DNA from: Ignavibacteria bacterium
GTDB taxonomy: Bacteria > Bacteroidota > Ignavibacteria > Tepidaquicellales > Tepidaquicellaceae
Assembly: GCA_026417495.1 (NCBI GenBank)
Contig: JAOADD010000038.1
Span: 62,001 to 126,000 of the forward strand
Length of the DNA stretch: 64,000 nt
Reading direction: 5' to 3'
Made by a program: the position numbers and the translations under genes. Positions 26,338-34,540 of the stretch are shown here, in pieces. The notes beneath the pieces were generated by a model. It ran no database searches and had not been told where the DNA came from. It saw only the letters and a list, made by a program, of their open reading frames with translations. Positions within the stretch are counted from its first letter, which is position 1, and the number at the start of each line of letters is the position of its first letter.

Positions 26338-26694
26338 TTACTGTTTTGGATTCATAAATTTCGCTAAAGCTTCTTCTTGTTTATCATATATCTCAAAAAG
26401 TAGTGGAAAACCAAGCATATCAAAAACATTAAAGATCTTCTCTCTCATTTCACACAATTTTATATCCCCCCCATTAATTCTTGCTCTTTCTATGAATGCC
26501 ATAAAGACACCTAATCCTGCACTACTTATATAGGTCAATTTTTTAAAATTAACAATAATTTTGTAAAACTTTTTATCAAATAATTGATTGAAAGCATTTT
26601 CTAAAGTTGATGATGTATGCGCATCTAAGAAACCTTCCAGACTTAATATTTTTATATTATCCTTTGTAGATTCTTTAATGTTGAACTCTTCCAT
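26338..26694 (-). CDS. STAS-domain anti-anti-sigma factor (RsbV-like)
   Basis: A 118-residue single STAS domain. The phosphorylation region reads TYISSAGLGVF; Ser58 aligns with the Ser phosphorylated in SpoIIAA and RsbV, while the usual preceding Asp is Ser57. It is the first gene of a three-gene minus-strand operon (STAS, HATPase kinase, SpoIIE phosphatase), spaced 7 and 19 bp. A TATAATTTTG stretch on the minus strand at 26725-26734 could be its promoter -10. Confidence 0.9.
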   Translation of the reverse strand: MEEFNIKESTKDNIKILSLEGFLDAHTSSTLENAFNQLFDKKFYKIIVNFKKLTYISSAGLGVFMAFIERARINGGDIKLCEMREKIFNVFDMLGFPLLFEIYDKQEEALAKFMNPKQ

Positions 26695-26891
26695 TTTTTA
26701 AAATTTTATTTTATTTAAAATCTACAAAATTATAGACAAAATAAATATAAATAATATAATAAAATCATTTATCATATTTTTTAATATTTATTTATATATA
26801 CTTAATTTTTCATATTTTGTTACACTTTATTCATAGAAAATCTAAACTAATTGATTTATATTTGAATTTTAATTTAACCTTGATTTTCCAT

Positions 26892-28049
26892 TTGAGTAAA
26901 AGTGATAAATTCAAATTCGTTATTGGTCTAAACTCAGGAACATCAGTAGATTCAGTAGACATTGTCCTTGTAAAAATTAAAGGTTTTGATGTTTCTACTG
27001 AAATCAAAGTATTGAAATATCAGGAATATAAATATCCTGAATGTATAAGAAATTTGATATTTGAATGTTTTAGTAATGCTTCATCGAATGTAGAAAAAAT
27101 TTGTTCATTGAATTTTATACTTGGTAGATTCTATGCACAAAAAATTTTAGAGTTCATTAAAACATCCCCAGTAAAGAGTATTGATTTGATCGGTTCACAT
27201 GGTCAAACGGTTTATCATATTCCAACCCATAAGAAAGTTTGTAATATTTCTTCTAAGTCTACTTTACAATTAGGAGATCCATCCGTGATTTGTGCATTAA
27301 CTGGTATAGATACTGTAGGTGAATTTAGATATGCTGATGTTGCGGTAGGAGGTGATGGTGCTCCACTTGTTCCTTATCTTGATTATATCTTATTCAGAAG
27401 TAAAACTAAATCCAGACTATTAATAAATATTGGGGGGATAGCTAACATTACATTTTTAGAAAAAAATTGTGATAGAAATAATATTATTGCATTTGATACA
27501 GGTCCAGGGAATGTATTGATAGATTTATCAATGAAAATTTTGTTTAATAAGGACTTTGATAAAGATGGATGTACTGCTTATAAAGGGAAGTATGATAAAG
27601 AAATTTTTGAAATTCTAAGAAAAAATGACAAATTTGTTACTAGAAAACCACCAAAATCAACTGGTAGGGAATACTATAATTATATTTTCTTGGAAAAAAT
27701 CTTAAATGAAAGGAAATTTTTACCTGCAGATATTATTAACACTTTGACATATTATACTTACTATACAATAAGATACAATATTGAGAATTTCATAAATAGC
27801 AATATTGATGAAGTGTACATTACAGGTGGAGGCTCAAATAATATATGTTTAATTGAGCTGTTAAAAGAATTTTTTGGAAAAAACAAAGTCAAGAAGTTTG
27901 ATTTTTACGGTATCAACGAAAAAAATAAAGAAGCAGTTCTGTTCGCTGTACTTGCTAATGAAGCAATAAACAGAAACTCCGCCAATATACCATCTGTTAC
28001 TGGTTCAAAAAATAATGTAATTTTAGGAAAAATTTGTTATGCAAGATAA
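26892..28049 (+). CDS. anmK: Anhydro-N-acetylmuramic acid kinase
   Basis: About 385 residues from TTG 26892, chosen because the family starts shortly before GLNSGTS; an earlier TTG at 26817 would add 25 residues of poor, AT-driven sequence. It phosphorylates and opens 1,6-anhydro-MurNAc for cell-wall recycling. Motifs are GLNSGTSVDSVD (ATP loop), IGSHGQTVYHIP, VGEFRYADVAVGGDGAPLVP (catalytic Asp region), NIGGIANIT, FDTGPGN and ITGGGSNN. With the NamZ-like enzyme at 11570 it suggests muropeptide salvage. The next gene overlaps by 11 bp. Confidence 0.92.
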   Translation: MSKSDKFKFVIGLNSGTSVDSVDIVLVKIKGFDVSTEIKVLKYQEYKYPECIRNLIFECFSNASSNVEKICSLNFILGRFYAQKILEFIKTSPVKSIDLIGSHGQTVYHIPTHKKVCNISSKSTLQLGDPSVICALTGIDTVGEFRYADVAVGGDGAPLVPYLDYILFRSKTKSRLLINIGGIANITFLEKNCDRNNIIAFDTGPGNVLIDLSMKILFNKDFDKDGCTAYKGKYDKEIFEILRKNDKFVTRKPPKSTGREYYNYIFLEKILNERKFLPADIINTLTYYTYYTIRYNIENFINSNIDEVYITGGGSNNICLIELLKEFFGKNKVKKFDFYGINEKNKEAVLFAVLANEAINRNSANIPSVTGSKNNVILGKICYAR

Positions 28050-28761
28050 GGAAAAAGTAATTATCATTACAGGTGGTACAGGTGCTTTAGGGAGAGTAGT
28101 GGTAAGTTATCTTTCTAAAGTTCGAGAATATAAACTTTATTTACCAGTTTTAGATGTAAAAAAAGCATCAAATATTTTTCATAATCAAAATGATGATGTA
28201 AATTCCGAACTACGAAAAATTTATATCATGGAATGTAATGGATTTAATCATCATCAAGTTAAAAAATTCATTTCTGATGTAGCTACCCTTGAGAATGGAA
28301 AAATTGATGCTCTTATTAATATAATTGGTGGAATTCATAAACTATGCAATGTTGTCGATATGAGTCCAGAATTTTTTGAAGAAAATTTTAGATTAAATTT
28401 TTTGACTACATATTATTTTTCACATTTTGTTCTAAAATATATGGCTGCTCAAAAATATGGAATTATAGTTTCAATTGGTGCGATGGCGGGATTGAGAGAA
28501 GAAGCAGGAAGATTTGCATATTCACTTAGTAAGTATTCCTTAATTCATCTTATGAATACTATTTCTAAAGAGATGAAGGATTTCAATATCAGGTGCAATA
28601 CGATTGTTCCTTATATTATTGATACAGAAGCAAACAGACAATGGGCAAAAGGAGATGAATATAAAGACTGGGTCTCTCCACTTGAAATTGCAACTTTAAT
28701 TTCAGATTTAATACAAGATAAATATCCGAAACTTAAAGAAAGCGTAATAAAATTATATTGA
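28039..28761 (+). CDS. Short-chain dehydrogenase/reductase
   Basis: A 240-residue Rossmann-fold oxidoreductase. The nucleotide loop is TGGTGALG at about residues 10-17, a NIIGG segment sits in the middle, and the catalytic Ser (VSIGAMAG) and Tyr-x3-Lys (YSLSK) are present. No Asp or Arg pattern lets me decide between NAD and NADP. The start overlaps anmK by 11 bp, and a sugar epimerase follows after 16 bp. Substrate unknown. Confidence 0.88.
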   Translation: MQDKEKVIIITGGTGALGRVVVSYLSKVREYKLYLPVLDVKKASNIFHNQNDDVNSELRKIYIMECNGFNHHQVKKFISDVATLENGKIDALINIIGGIHKLCNVVDMSPEFFEENFRLNFLTTYYFSHFVLKYMAAQKYGIIVSIGAMAGLREEAGRFAYSLSKYSLIHLMNTISKEMKDFNIRCNTIVPYIIDTEANRQWAKGDEYKDWVSPLEIATLISDLIQDKYPKLKESVIKLY

Positions 28762-28777
28762 AATAAATTAATGTTAT

Positions 28778-29821
28778 ATGAAAGTAATAGTAACAGGTGG
28801 TGCAGGTTTCCTTGGGTACCATTTAGGCCAAAGGATAAACGAATTAACAGAGTATAAGAACTCTGTGTTCTTTGATATTGCTCCATTTCCCCCTGGAGAA
28901 TATCACCCAGAAATTAATACTATCTATGGTGATGTAAGAGATGCAAAGCAAATGGATGAAATTATTAAAGGAGCTGATATAGTAATCCACTGTGCAGCAG
29001 CACTTCCACTTTGGAAAAAGAAAGATATATTTGAAACCAATGTTAATGGAATGAGAAATGTTTGTGAGAGTTGTTTGAAATTTAATGTTGATAGGTTAAT
29101 ATTTATTTCTTCTACTGCAGTTTATGGAGTTCCTGATGTGCATCCTATTTATGAAAACCATGAAAGGATTGGTGTTGGTCCTTATGGTAAAAGTAAAATT
29201 CTCGCAGAAGATGTTTGTGAGGAATATAGAAAAAAAGGTTTGACTATTCCAATTCTCAGACCCAAAAGTTTTATTGGAACTGCAAGATTGGGAGTTTTTC
29301 AAATTTTATATGACTGGGTTGAATCAGGATGTAGAATACCTATCATTGGAAATGGGAAAAATCGATATCAGCTTTTTGAAGTAGAAGATTTAGTTGATGC
29401 TATTTTTCTTGTATGTAAGTTACCCAAAGAAATTGTTAATGATACTTTTAATCTTGGAGCAAAGGAATTTACTACTGTTGAAGAAGATGTAGGAGCATTA
29501 TGTGAGTATGCAAAATCAGGTGCTAGGGTTTTAAAAACACCTGCATGGCTTGTTAAACCTGTTTTAAGACTATTTGAGATTTTAAAATTATCTCCACTAT
29601 ATAAATGGATTTATGGTACTGCTGATACAGATTCATTTGTTTCTATAGAAAAAGCGGAAAAGATTTTAGGTTGGCATCCAAAATATTCAAATAAGGAAGC
29701 CTTAATTCGTTCCTATCAATGGTATCTAGACAATAAAAATAATATACAGCAAGGTTCTGGTGTGACTCACCGAATAGCATGGAAGCAAGGTATTTTAAAA
29801 TTATTTAAAAAAATTTTATAA
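28778..29821 (+). CDS. NAD-dependent epimerase/dehydratase (extended SDR)
   Basis: A 347-residue extended SDR. GGAGFLGYH binds NAD, Asp39 (FFDIAPF) fits NAD preference, SSTAVYG carries the Ser and YGKSK the catalytic Tyr-Lys pair. RPKSFIGTARLG resembles enzymes acting on nucleotide sugars or sterol-like substrates. The C-terminal region near WLVKPVLRLFEIL may touch the membrane. It lies between an SDR and a Cys-less aldehyde dehydrogenase homologue, so the three may form one pathway, but the substrate is not readable. Confidence 0.88.
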   Translation: MKVIVTGGAGFLGYHLGQRINELTEYKNSVFFDIAPFPPGEYHPEINTIYGDVRDAKQMDEIIKGADIVIHCAAALPLWKKKDIFETNVNGMRNVCESCLKFNVDRLIFISSTAVYGVPDVHPIYENHERIGVGPYGKSKILAEDVCEEYRKKGLTIPILRPKSFIGTARLGVFQILYDWVESGCRIPIIGNGKNRYQLFEVEDLVDAIFLVCKLPKEIVNDTFNLGAKEFTTVEEDVGALCEYAKSGARVLKTPAWLVKPVLRLFEILKLSPLYKWIYGTADTDSFVSIEKAEKILGWHPKYSNKEALIRSYQWYLDNKNNIQQGSGVTHRIAWKQGILKLFKKIL

Positions 29822-29839
29822 TAAAAAATTGATATCGCC

Positions 29840-31231
29840 ATGGTTATAATGATGAAACAAAAATTTGTAATGGATATCAATCCAGCAATAGGGGAGATGT
29901 TCCAGAAAATAAAATGCTCTTCTCCTGGAGAAGTGTCATCTGGAGTTAAATTAGCACGTAAAGCGCTTAAGACATGGGGCTGTTTACAGTTAAGATATAG
30001 GTTTCAATATATTAATAAGATAATAAAAGAGTTGAGAATAGCAAAAGATGAGTTAGCGAAATTGATTACACTAGAAATGGGTAAACCTATAAAATTTTCA
30101 AATCAAGAAATTGATGACTCAATCAATTTGATTTTGGAATTAATGGATTATGCAGAGGAGGCATTCAAACCAAAGATTCATAAAGATAAATCATCTATTA
30201 CTGAAGTTATTAGAGCGCCAATTGGTATTGTTGCGGTTTATTCATCATTCAGTTATCCTGTTTTAACTTCAATAAAATTAATTGTTAGTGCAATTATTGC
30301 GGGAAATAGCGTTATATATAAACCTTCTGAGATTACACCACTAACAGGAAAAACTTTGTTTGAAATTATTAACAGAATACTTCCAAAAGGAGTTATTAAT
30401 TTAGTACAGGGTGGTGAGGAGGTATCTGATTATTTATTAACTACAGATATCAATATGGTTTCTTATATTGGAGATAGAGACAATGCAAGAAAAATTAATT
30501 CTACTATAGCAAGTAAATTTCATAGAGTAATAATGGAATTGCAGGGTAAAGATGCGATGATAGTTTTAAAGGATGCTAACATAGAAAAAGCTGCAAAATT
30601 TGCAGTTGAGTATTCACTGAAAAACTGTGGGCAAGATAATAATTCTGTTGAAAGGATTTATGTCGATACCAGTATTTTTGACAAATTTTCTGAGAGTGTT
30701 GTGAATTTAGTCAAAAAAATAAAAGTTGGTGATCCATTTACCAATGTTGATCTCGGTCCCCTCGCTACTGAAGCATTGAGAAGCAGGGTATTCGCACAAA
30801 TCGAAGAAGCTAGAAGGAAAGGGGCGAAAATTCTTTACGGTGGAACAAAACCAGAAGTGAAAGGATACTATTTAAATCCCACTGTAATTGTAGATGTTAG
30901 TGAAAAGCATGACCTGATAACAGAGGAAACTTTTGGACCAGTTATCAGTATTCAAAAAATGTTTTCTTTAGAAGATGTTATTGAGAAAATTAATCGTTCT
31001 CCTTTTGGGCTTGGTGTTTCTATTTGGTCTCAAAGTTCAAAGAAAAGTTATGATATAGCAACTAAAATTGAGTGTGGAATGGTTAGTATTAACAGACCTG
31101 TAACAGGTGTAAAGGGGACTCCCTACATTGGTTTTAGGGAAACAGGGTTAGGTTATTCGGGAAATGCTGAAGCTCTCAGATTATATACTCAACCTAAAAA
31201 AATAACATACGAAAATATTAAGTACGGTTAA
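29840..31231 (+). CDS. Aldehyde dehydrogenase-family protein lacking the catalytic Cys
   Basis: A 463-residue ALDH-fold protein (ATGs at 29840, 29849 and 29852 are possible starts). The NAD-binding and catalytic domains are present, with NSVIYKPSEITPLTG, the general-base Glu233 in MELQGKD and TEETFGPVIS. The catalytic region reads NCGQDNNS: the residue 34 after Glu233, where ALDHs have the nucleophile Cys, is Asn267. A Cys (263) sits four positions earlier. Unless Cys263 substitutes, dehydrogenase activity is unlikely. Its 3' end overlaps mutL's 3' end by 14 bp. Confidence 0.88.
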   Translation: MVIMMKQKFVMDINPAIGEMFQKIKCSSPGEVSSGVKLARKALKTWGCLQLRYRFQYINKIIKELRIAKDELAKLITLEMGKPIKFSNQEIDDSINLILELMDYAEEAFKPKIHKDKSSITEVIRAPIGIVAVYSSFSYPVLTSIKLIVSAIIAGNSVIYKPSEITPLTGKTLFEIINRILPKGVINLVQGGEEVSDYLLTTDINMVSYIGDRDNARKINSTIASKFHRVIMELQGKDAMIVLKDANIEKAAKFAVEYSLKNCGQDNNSVERIYVDTSIFDKFSESVVNLVKKIKVGDPFTNVDLGPLATEALRSRVFAQIEEARRKGAKILYGGTKPEVKGYYLNPTVIVDVSEKHDLITEETFGPVISIQKMFSLEDVIEKINRSPFGLGVSIWSQSSKKSYDIATKIECGMVSINRPVTGVKGTPYIGFRETGLGYSGNAEALRLYTQPKKITYENIKYG

Positions 31232-33032
31232 AGCGTTTATCTATCTCTTCTATATTTATTCTCAATATTGTAGGTCGTCCGTGTGGGCAAACATAAGGAG
31301 TTGATGTTAAGAAAAGGGAGTCAATTAAATTTAACATTTCTTGCTGACTAAGTCTATCACCTGATTTTATTGCTCCTTTGCATGCAAAGGATTTTGCAAT
31401 ATTATCCCTTTTTTCTAAATTTAGTTTTAGTTCATATTCTTTATACTGTTCGATTAATTCTTGTAATATTTTGTTTTCTTCCCCCGTTTTGACATCTGAG
31501 GGTACACCTACCAATTCTAAAGTATCATCATCAATTATATTGAAATTAAATCCAAGACTTTTTAATTCTTCTTTTAAATTAAGTGCAATTTGATAATCAA
31601 TCTTTGATAATTTTATTTGTATTGGTATAAGTAATTGTTGTGAAAAATTTGCTTTACTATTTAGCATTTCATATGCTTTTTCATATAATATCCTTTCGTG
31701 TGCAGCATGTTGATCAATTATCATTAGTCCTGTTTCCGTCTGGCATATGATATATTTATTATGTAATTGCCAAACTGTAAATTGTTCTGATTCTGTCTTG
31801 TTTTTATGTTCAAAAATATTTGATTGTTTTTCGGGAAATACCTCGGTTTCAATTTCACTATCTGTTCCTTTATTGAAAGAATTATCAAAATCCCTTGGTG
31901 ATATCTCTTTTTCAAACTCAATAATCTTAAAAGGTTTATTAATTCTACTCTTATTTGTGGAGGTGGTTATTTTATGTATAATTTTATCTGTTTTATCAAA
32001 GATGTCTTGCTTTTCATCAAAGCCTATTTCAAATGTTAAATCTGAGTCTCTTAATGATTTCTTTACTGCATTTCTTACAAAATTAAATATTGCTGATTCA
32101 TCCTCAAATTTTACTTCTAACTTTGATGGATGTACATTAACATCGACTTTTGTAGGGTCAATATCAATAAAAACAAAGTAAGAAGGGAAATTACCTTTTT
32201 CAATGAGGTGCTCGTATGAATTATAGATTGCAAAGTTTATGTTTTTATTTATTATATATCGATTATTTAAGAAAATATATTGATTATCCCTTGTTTTCTT
32301 TACAAAACTTGGTTTTGATATATATCCGTGTATAGAAATTATAGGATTATCACTATGAATAGGGATTAAATTATTAGTAACTTCCTCTGTGAAGATTTCC
32401 TTTAACCTTTCTAATGTATTACTTGGTTTTAAGTTAAATATCTGAGAATCGTTATTATAAAAAATAAAATAAATTTCAGGATAGGATACCGCAAATCTTA
32501 CAAAAGTGTCGTAAATATGCTTAAATTCTGTTTGATTTGACTTGAGAAAATTTCTTCTTGCTGGAGTGTTGAAAAAAAGATTCTTAACGGAAATATTTGT
32601 ACCCTTATCCATTGATACTTGAGATACTTCAATTAAATCATTTCCTTCCATTCTTACATAAGTACCAATTTCGTCGTCAGCAGTTTTTGTTTTTAATTCT
32701 ATTTGAGAAACTGAGCATATTGATGCTAATGCTTCTCCTCGGAATCCAAGTGTTCGAATTGCATCTAAATCTTCGAAATTGTATATCTTACTTGTTGAAT
32801 GTCGCTGAAAACATAATATCGCATCATCTTTAACCATACCAATACCATTATCAATAACTTGAATTAATGATTTTCCTGCATCTTTAATAACAAGCGTAAT
32901 TTCTGTTGCACCAGCATCTATTGAATTTTCTATTAGTTCTTTCACCACTGATTCAGGTCGTGATACAACTTCACCTGCCGCAATTCGGTTTGCTACTGCT
33001 TCAGGTAATATTTTAATTTTGCCTGTATTCAT
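31218..33032 (-). CDS. mutL: DNA mismatch repair protein MutL, endonuclease type
   Basis: A 604-residue protein from ATG 33032 (a TTG codon lies directly upstream). The GHKL ATPase (about 1-330) has VKELIENSIDAGA, DNGIGM and RTLGFRGEAL. The C-terminal domain holds the latent endonuclease motif DQHAAHERILYE plus ACKGAIKSGD and CPHGRP, so this MutL should nick the strand itself, as in bacteria lacking MutH. A hydrophilic linker (about 340-420) joins the domains. Its start overlaps the end of ftsY by 20 bp. Confidence 0.95.
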   Translation of the reverse strand: MNTGKIKILPEAVANRIAAGEVVSRPESVVKELIENSIDAGATEITLVIKDAGKSLIQVIDNGIGMVKDDAILCFQRHSTSKIYNFEDLDAIRTLGFRGEALASICSVSQIELKTKTADDEIGTYVRMEGNDLIEVSQVSMDKGTNISVKNLFFNTPARRNFLKSNQTEFKHIYDTFVRFAVSYPEIYFIFYNNDSQIFNLKPSNTLERLKEIFTEEVTNNLIPIHSDNPIISIHGYISKPSFVKKTRDNQYIFLNNRYIINKNINFAIYNSYEHLIEKGNFPSYFVFIDIDPTKVDVNVHPSKLEVKFEDESAIFNFVRNAVKKSLRDSDLTFEIGFDEKQDIFDKTDKIIHKITTSTNKSRINKPFKIIEFEKEISPRDFDNSFNKGTDSEIETEVFPEKQSNIFEHKNKTESEQFTVWQLHNKYIICQTETGLMIIDQHAAHERILYEKAYEMLNSKANFSQQLLIPIQIKLSKIDYQIALNLKEELKSLGFNFNIIDDDTLELVGVPSDVKTGEENKILQELIEQYKEYELKLNLEKRDNIAKSFACKGAIKSGDRLSQQEMLNLIDSLFLTSTPYVCPHGRPTILRINIEEIDKRFNRT

Positions 33033-33972
33033 CAATGAATAATGCTTTTATGAAAGAATCGGGATTAAAAAGTTGTAAATCATCTATTTTTTCTCCTACA
33101 CCAACAAATCTGACGGGTATCTTCAGTTCATTACATATTTTTAAAACTATTCCTCCTTTTGCGGTGCCATCAAGTTTTGTTAATATAATTCCTGTTATTT
33201 TTTCTAATGCTTTTTCAAATTCTTTTGCTTGATTTAATCCATTCTGTCCAGTGGTTGCATCAATTACAAGGAAGACCTCATCAGGTGCATCAGAAATAAC
33301 TTTTTGCATTACTCTCTTTACTTTTTTTAATTCTTCCATCAGATAAGCTTTGTTATGTAGCCTACCTGCTGTGTCGATTATTACAATATCAATATTTTTA
33401 GCAACAGCTTTTTTTAAAGTCTCGTATGCTACCGATGCAGGGTCTTTAGTATTTGGGTTATAAACTATATCTACACCTGCTCTCTTTGCCCAGATTTCTA
33501 ATTGTTCGTTTGCTGCTGCTCTATATGTATCAGCGGATCCGATTAAAACTGATTTTCCTACTTTCTTAAAATTGTAAGCAAGTTTTCCAATCGATGTTGT
33601 TTTACCAACCCCATTTACACCGACTATCATAATAACGTAAGGCTTTTTCTGTATATCTGCATCAAATGATTTAAAGCTTGAAGTAGATTCGGTAAAAATT
33701 TTCTTTATTTCGCGTTCTACAATATTGTATAATTCTTCCTCTGTTTCATATTTTTCAAGCTTAACTGATTCTTTTATGTTACTGATAATTTTTTCAGCGG
33801 TATCATATCCCATATCAGATAGCAAAAATATCTCTTCAAGTTCTTGCAAAAAATCTTCATCAATCTTTTTCTTTGCATGAATTAAACTGTTTATTTTTCC
33901 AAGTAAATTGTCTTTGGTTTTAGATAATCCATCTTTTAATTTATTAAAATTTATTAACCCTAAAAATGACAT
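33013..33972 (-). CDS. ftsY: Signal recognition particle receptor FtsY
   Basis: A 319-residue SRP-type GTPase that docks ribosome-SRP complexes at the inner membrane. The N domain covers about 1-90; the G domain has VGVNGVGKTTSIGKLA, DTYRAAANEQL, DTAGRLHNK and TKLDGTAKGG. The long acidic A domain of E. coli FtsY is absent, as in many bacteria. It is the first gene of the ftsY-mutL pair. Confidence 0.95.
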   Translation of the reverse strand: MSFLGLINFNKLKDGLSKTKDNLLGKINSLIHAKKKIDEDFLQELEEIFLLSDMGYDTAEKIISNIKESVKLEKYETEEELYNIVEREIKKIFTESTSSFKSFDADIQKKPYVIMIVGVNGVGKTTSIGKLAYNFKKVGKSVLIGSADTYRAAANEQLEIWAKRAGVDIVYNPNTKDPASVAYETLKKAVAKNIDIVIIDTAGRLHNKAYLMEELKKVKRVMQKVISDAPDEVFLVIDATTGQNGLNQAKEFEKALEKITGIILTKLDGTAKGGIVLKICNELKIPVRFVGVGEKIDDLQLFNPDSFIKALFIDEYRQN

Positions 33973-34108
33973 ACTTACAAAAATTATTTAATTAATAAAT
34001 ACAATTTTTTAGTGTTACTCGGAAATTCATTAATATAAAGATTAATGTCAAGCAATATTTTAATATTTTATTAGAATATTCTTTGATTTTATTATGAAAT
34101 ATTTAAAA

Positions 34109-34369
34109 TTACTTTGTTGCTTTTCTGTATTTTTTCCCAAACCAGAAATATAATAAAACCGCAATAACAAGATGAATCCAAAACCATGGGGATTGTACCC
34201 CAAGATTTTCTACAATATATATAATAATCAATACTCGTGGAAGAAATATTGCAAGCAGCAAATCAGCAATAAAAGGGACGGAATTGTTGGGTAAACCAAC
34301 GAATAACCAAAAAATTATTAGGGTGATTCGTGGTAAGAAAATACTTAGTACTAAAAAAACTGAATTCAT
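34109..34369 (-). CDS. Small membrane protein, function unknown
   Basis: An 86-residue protein with two or three hydrophobic segments (about 3-24, 33-55 and 64-80) and a basic C-terminus (KKYRKATK). The phrase FLPRVLIIIYIV is repeated in weaker form as FLPRITLIIFWL near the start, suggesting an internal duplication. It is separated from ftsY by 136 bp and from the divergent T9SS gene by 171 bp. No function can be named. Confidence 0.6.
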   Translation of the reverse strand: MNSVFLVLSIFLPRITLIIFWLFVGLPNNSVPFIADLLLAIFLPRVLIIIYIVENLGVQSPWFWIHLVIAVLLYFWFGKKYRKATK

Positions 34370-34540
34370 ATACGAGTAATTTATATTTTGAATTTAGATT
34401 TATGATTATAACTTAAATTAAGAAATTTTTGTTTAAAAAAAACCACACTTATTTTTTTACTTTATTTGTTACTATTAAGACAGATTTTTAATAATAAAAT
34501 GGTTAATTTTCAATCAATTTATTTTAAACAATTTATTATT

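Noticed and set aside
26817-26891. Longer anmK start at TTG 26817
   Set aside because: The added residues are AT-driven and lie before the normal family start; TTG 26892 fits better.
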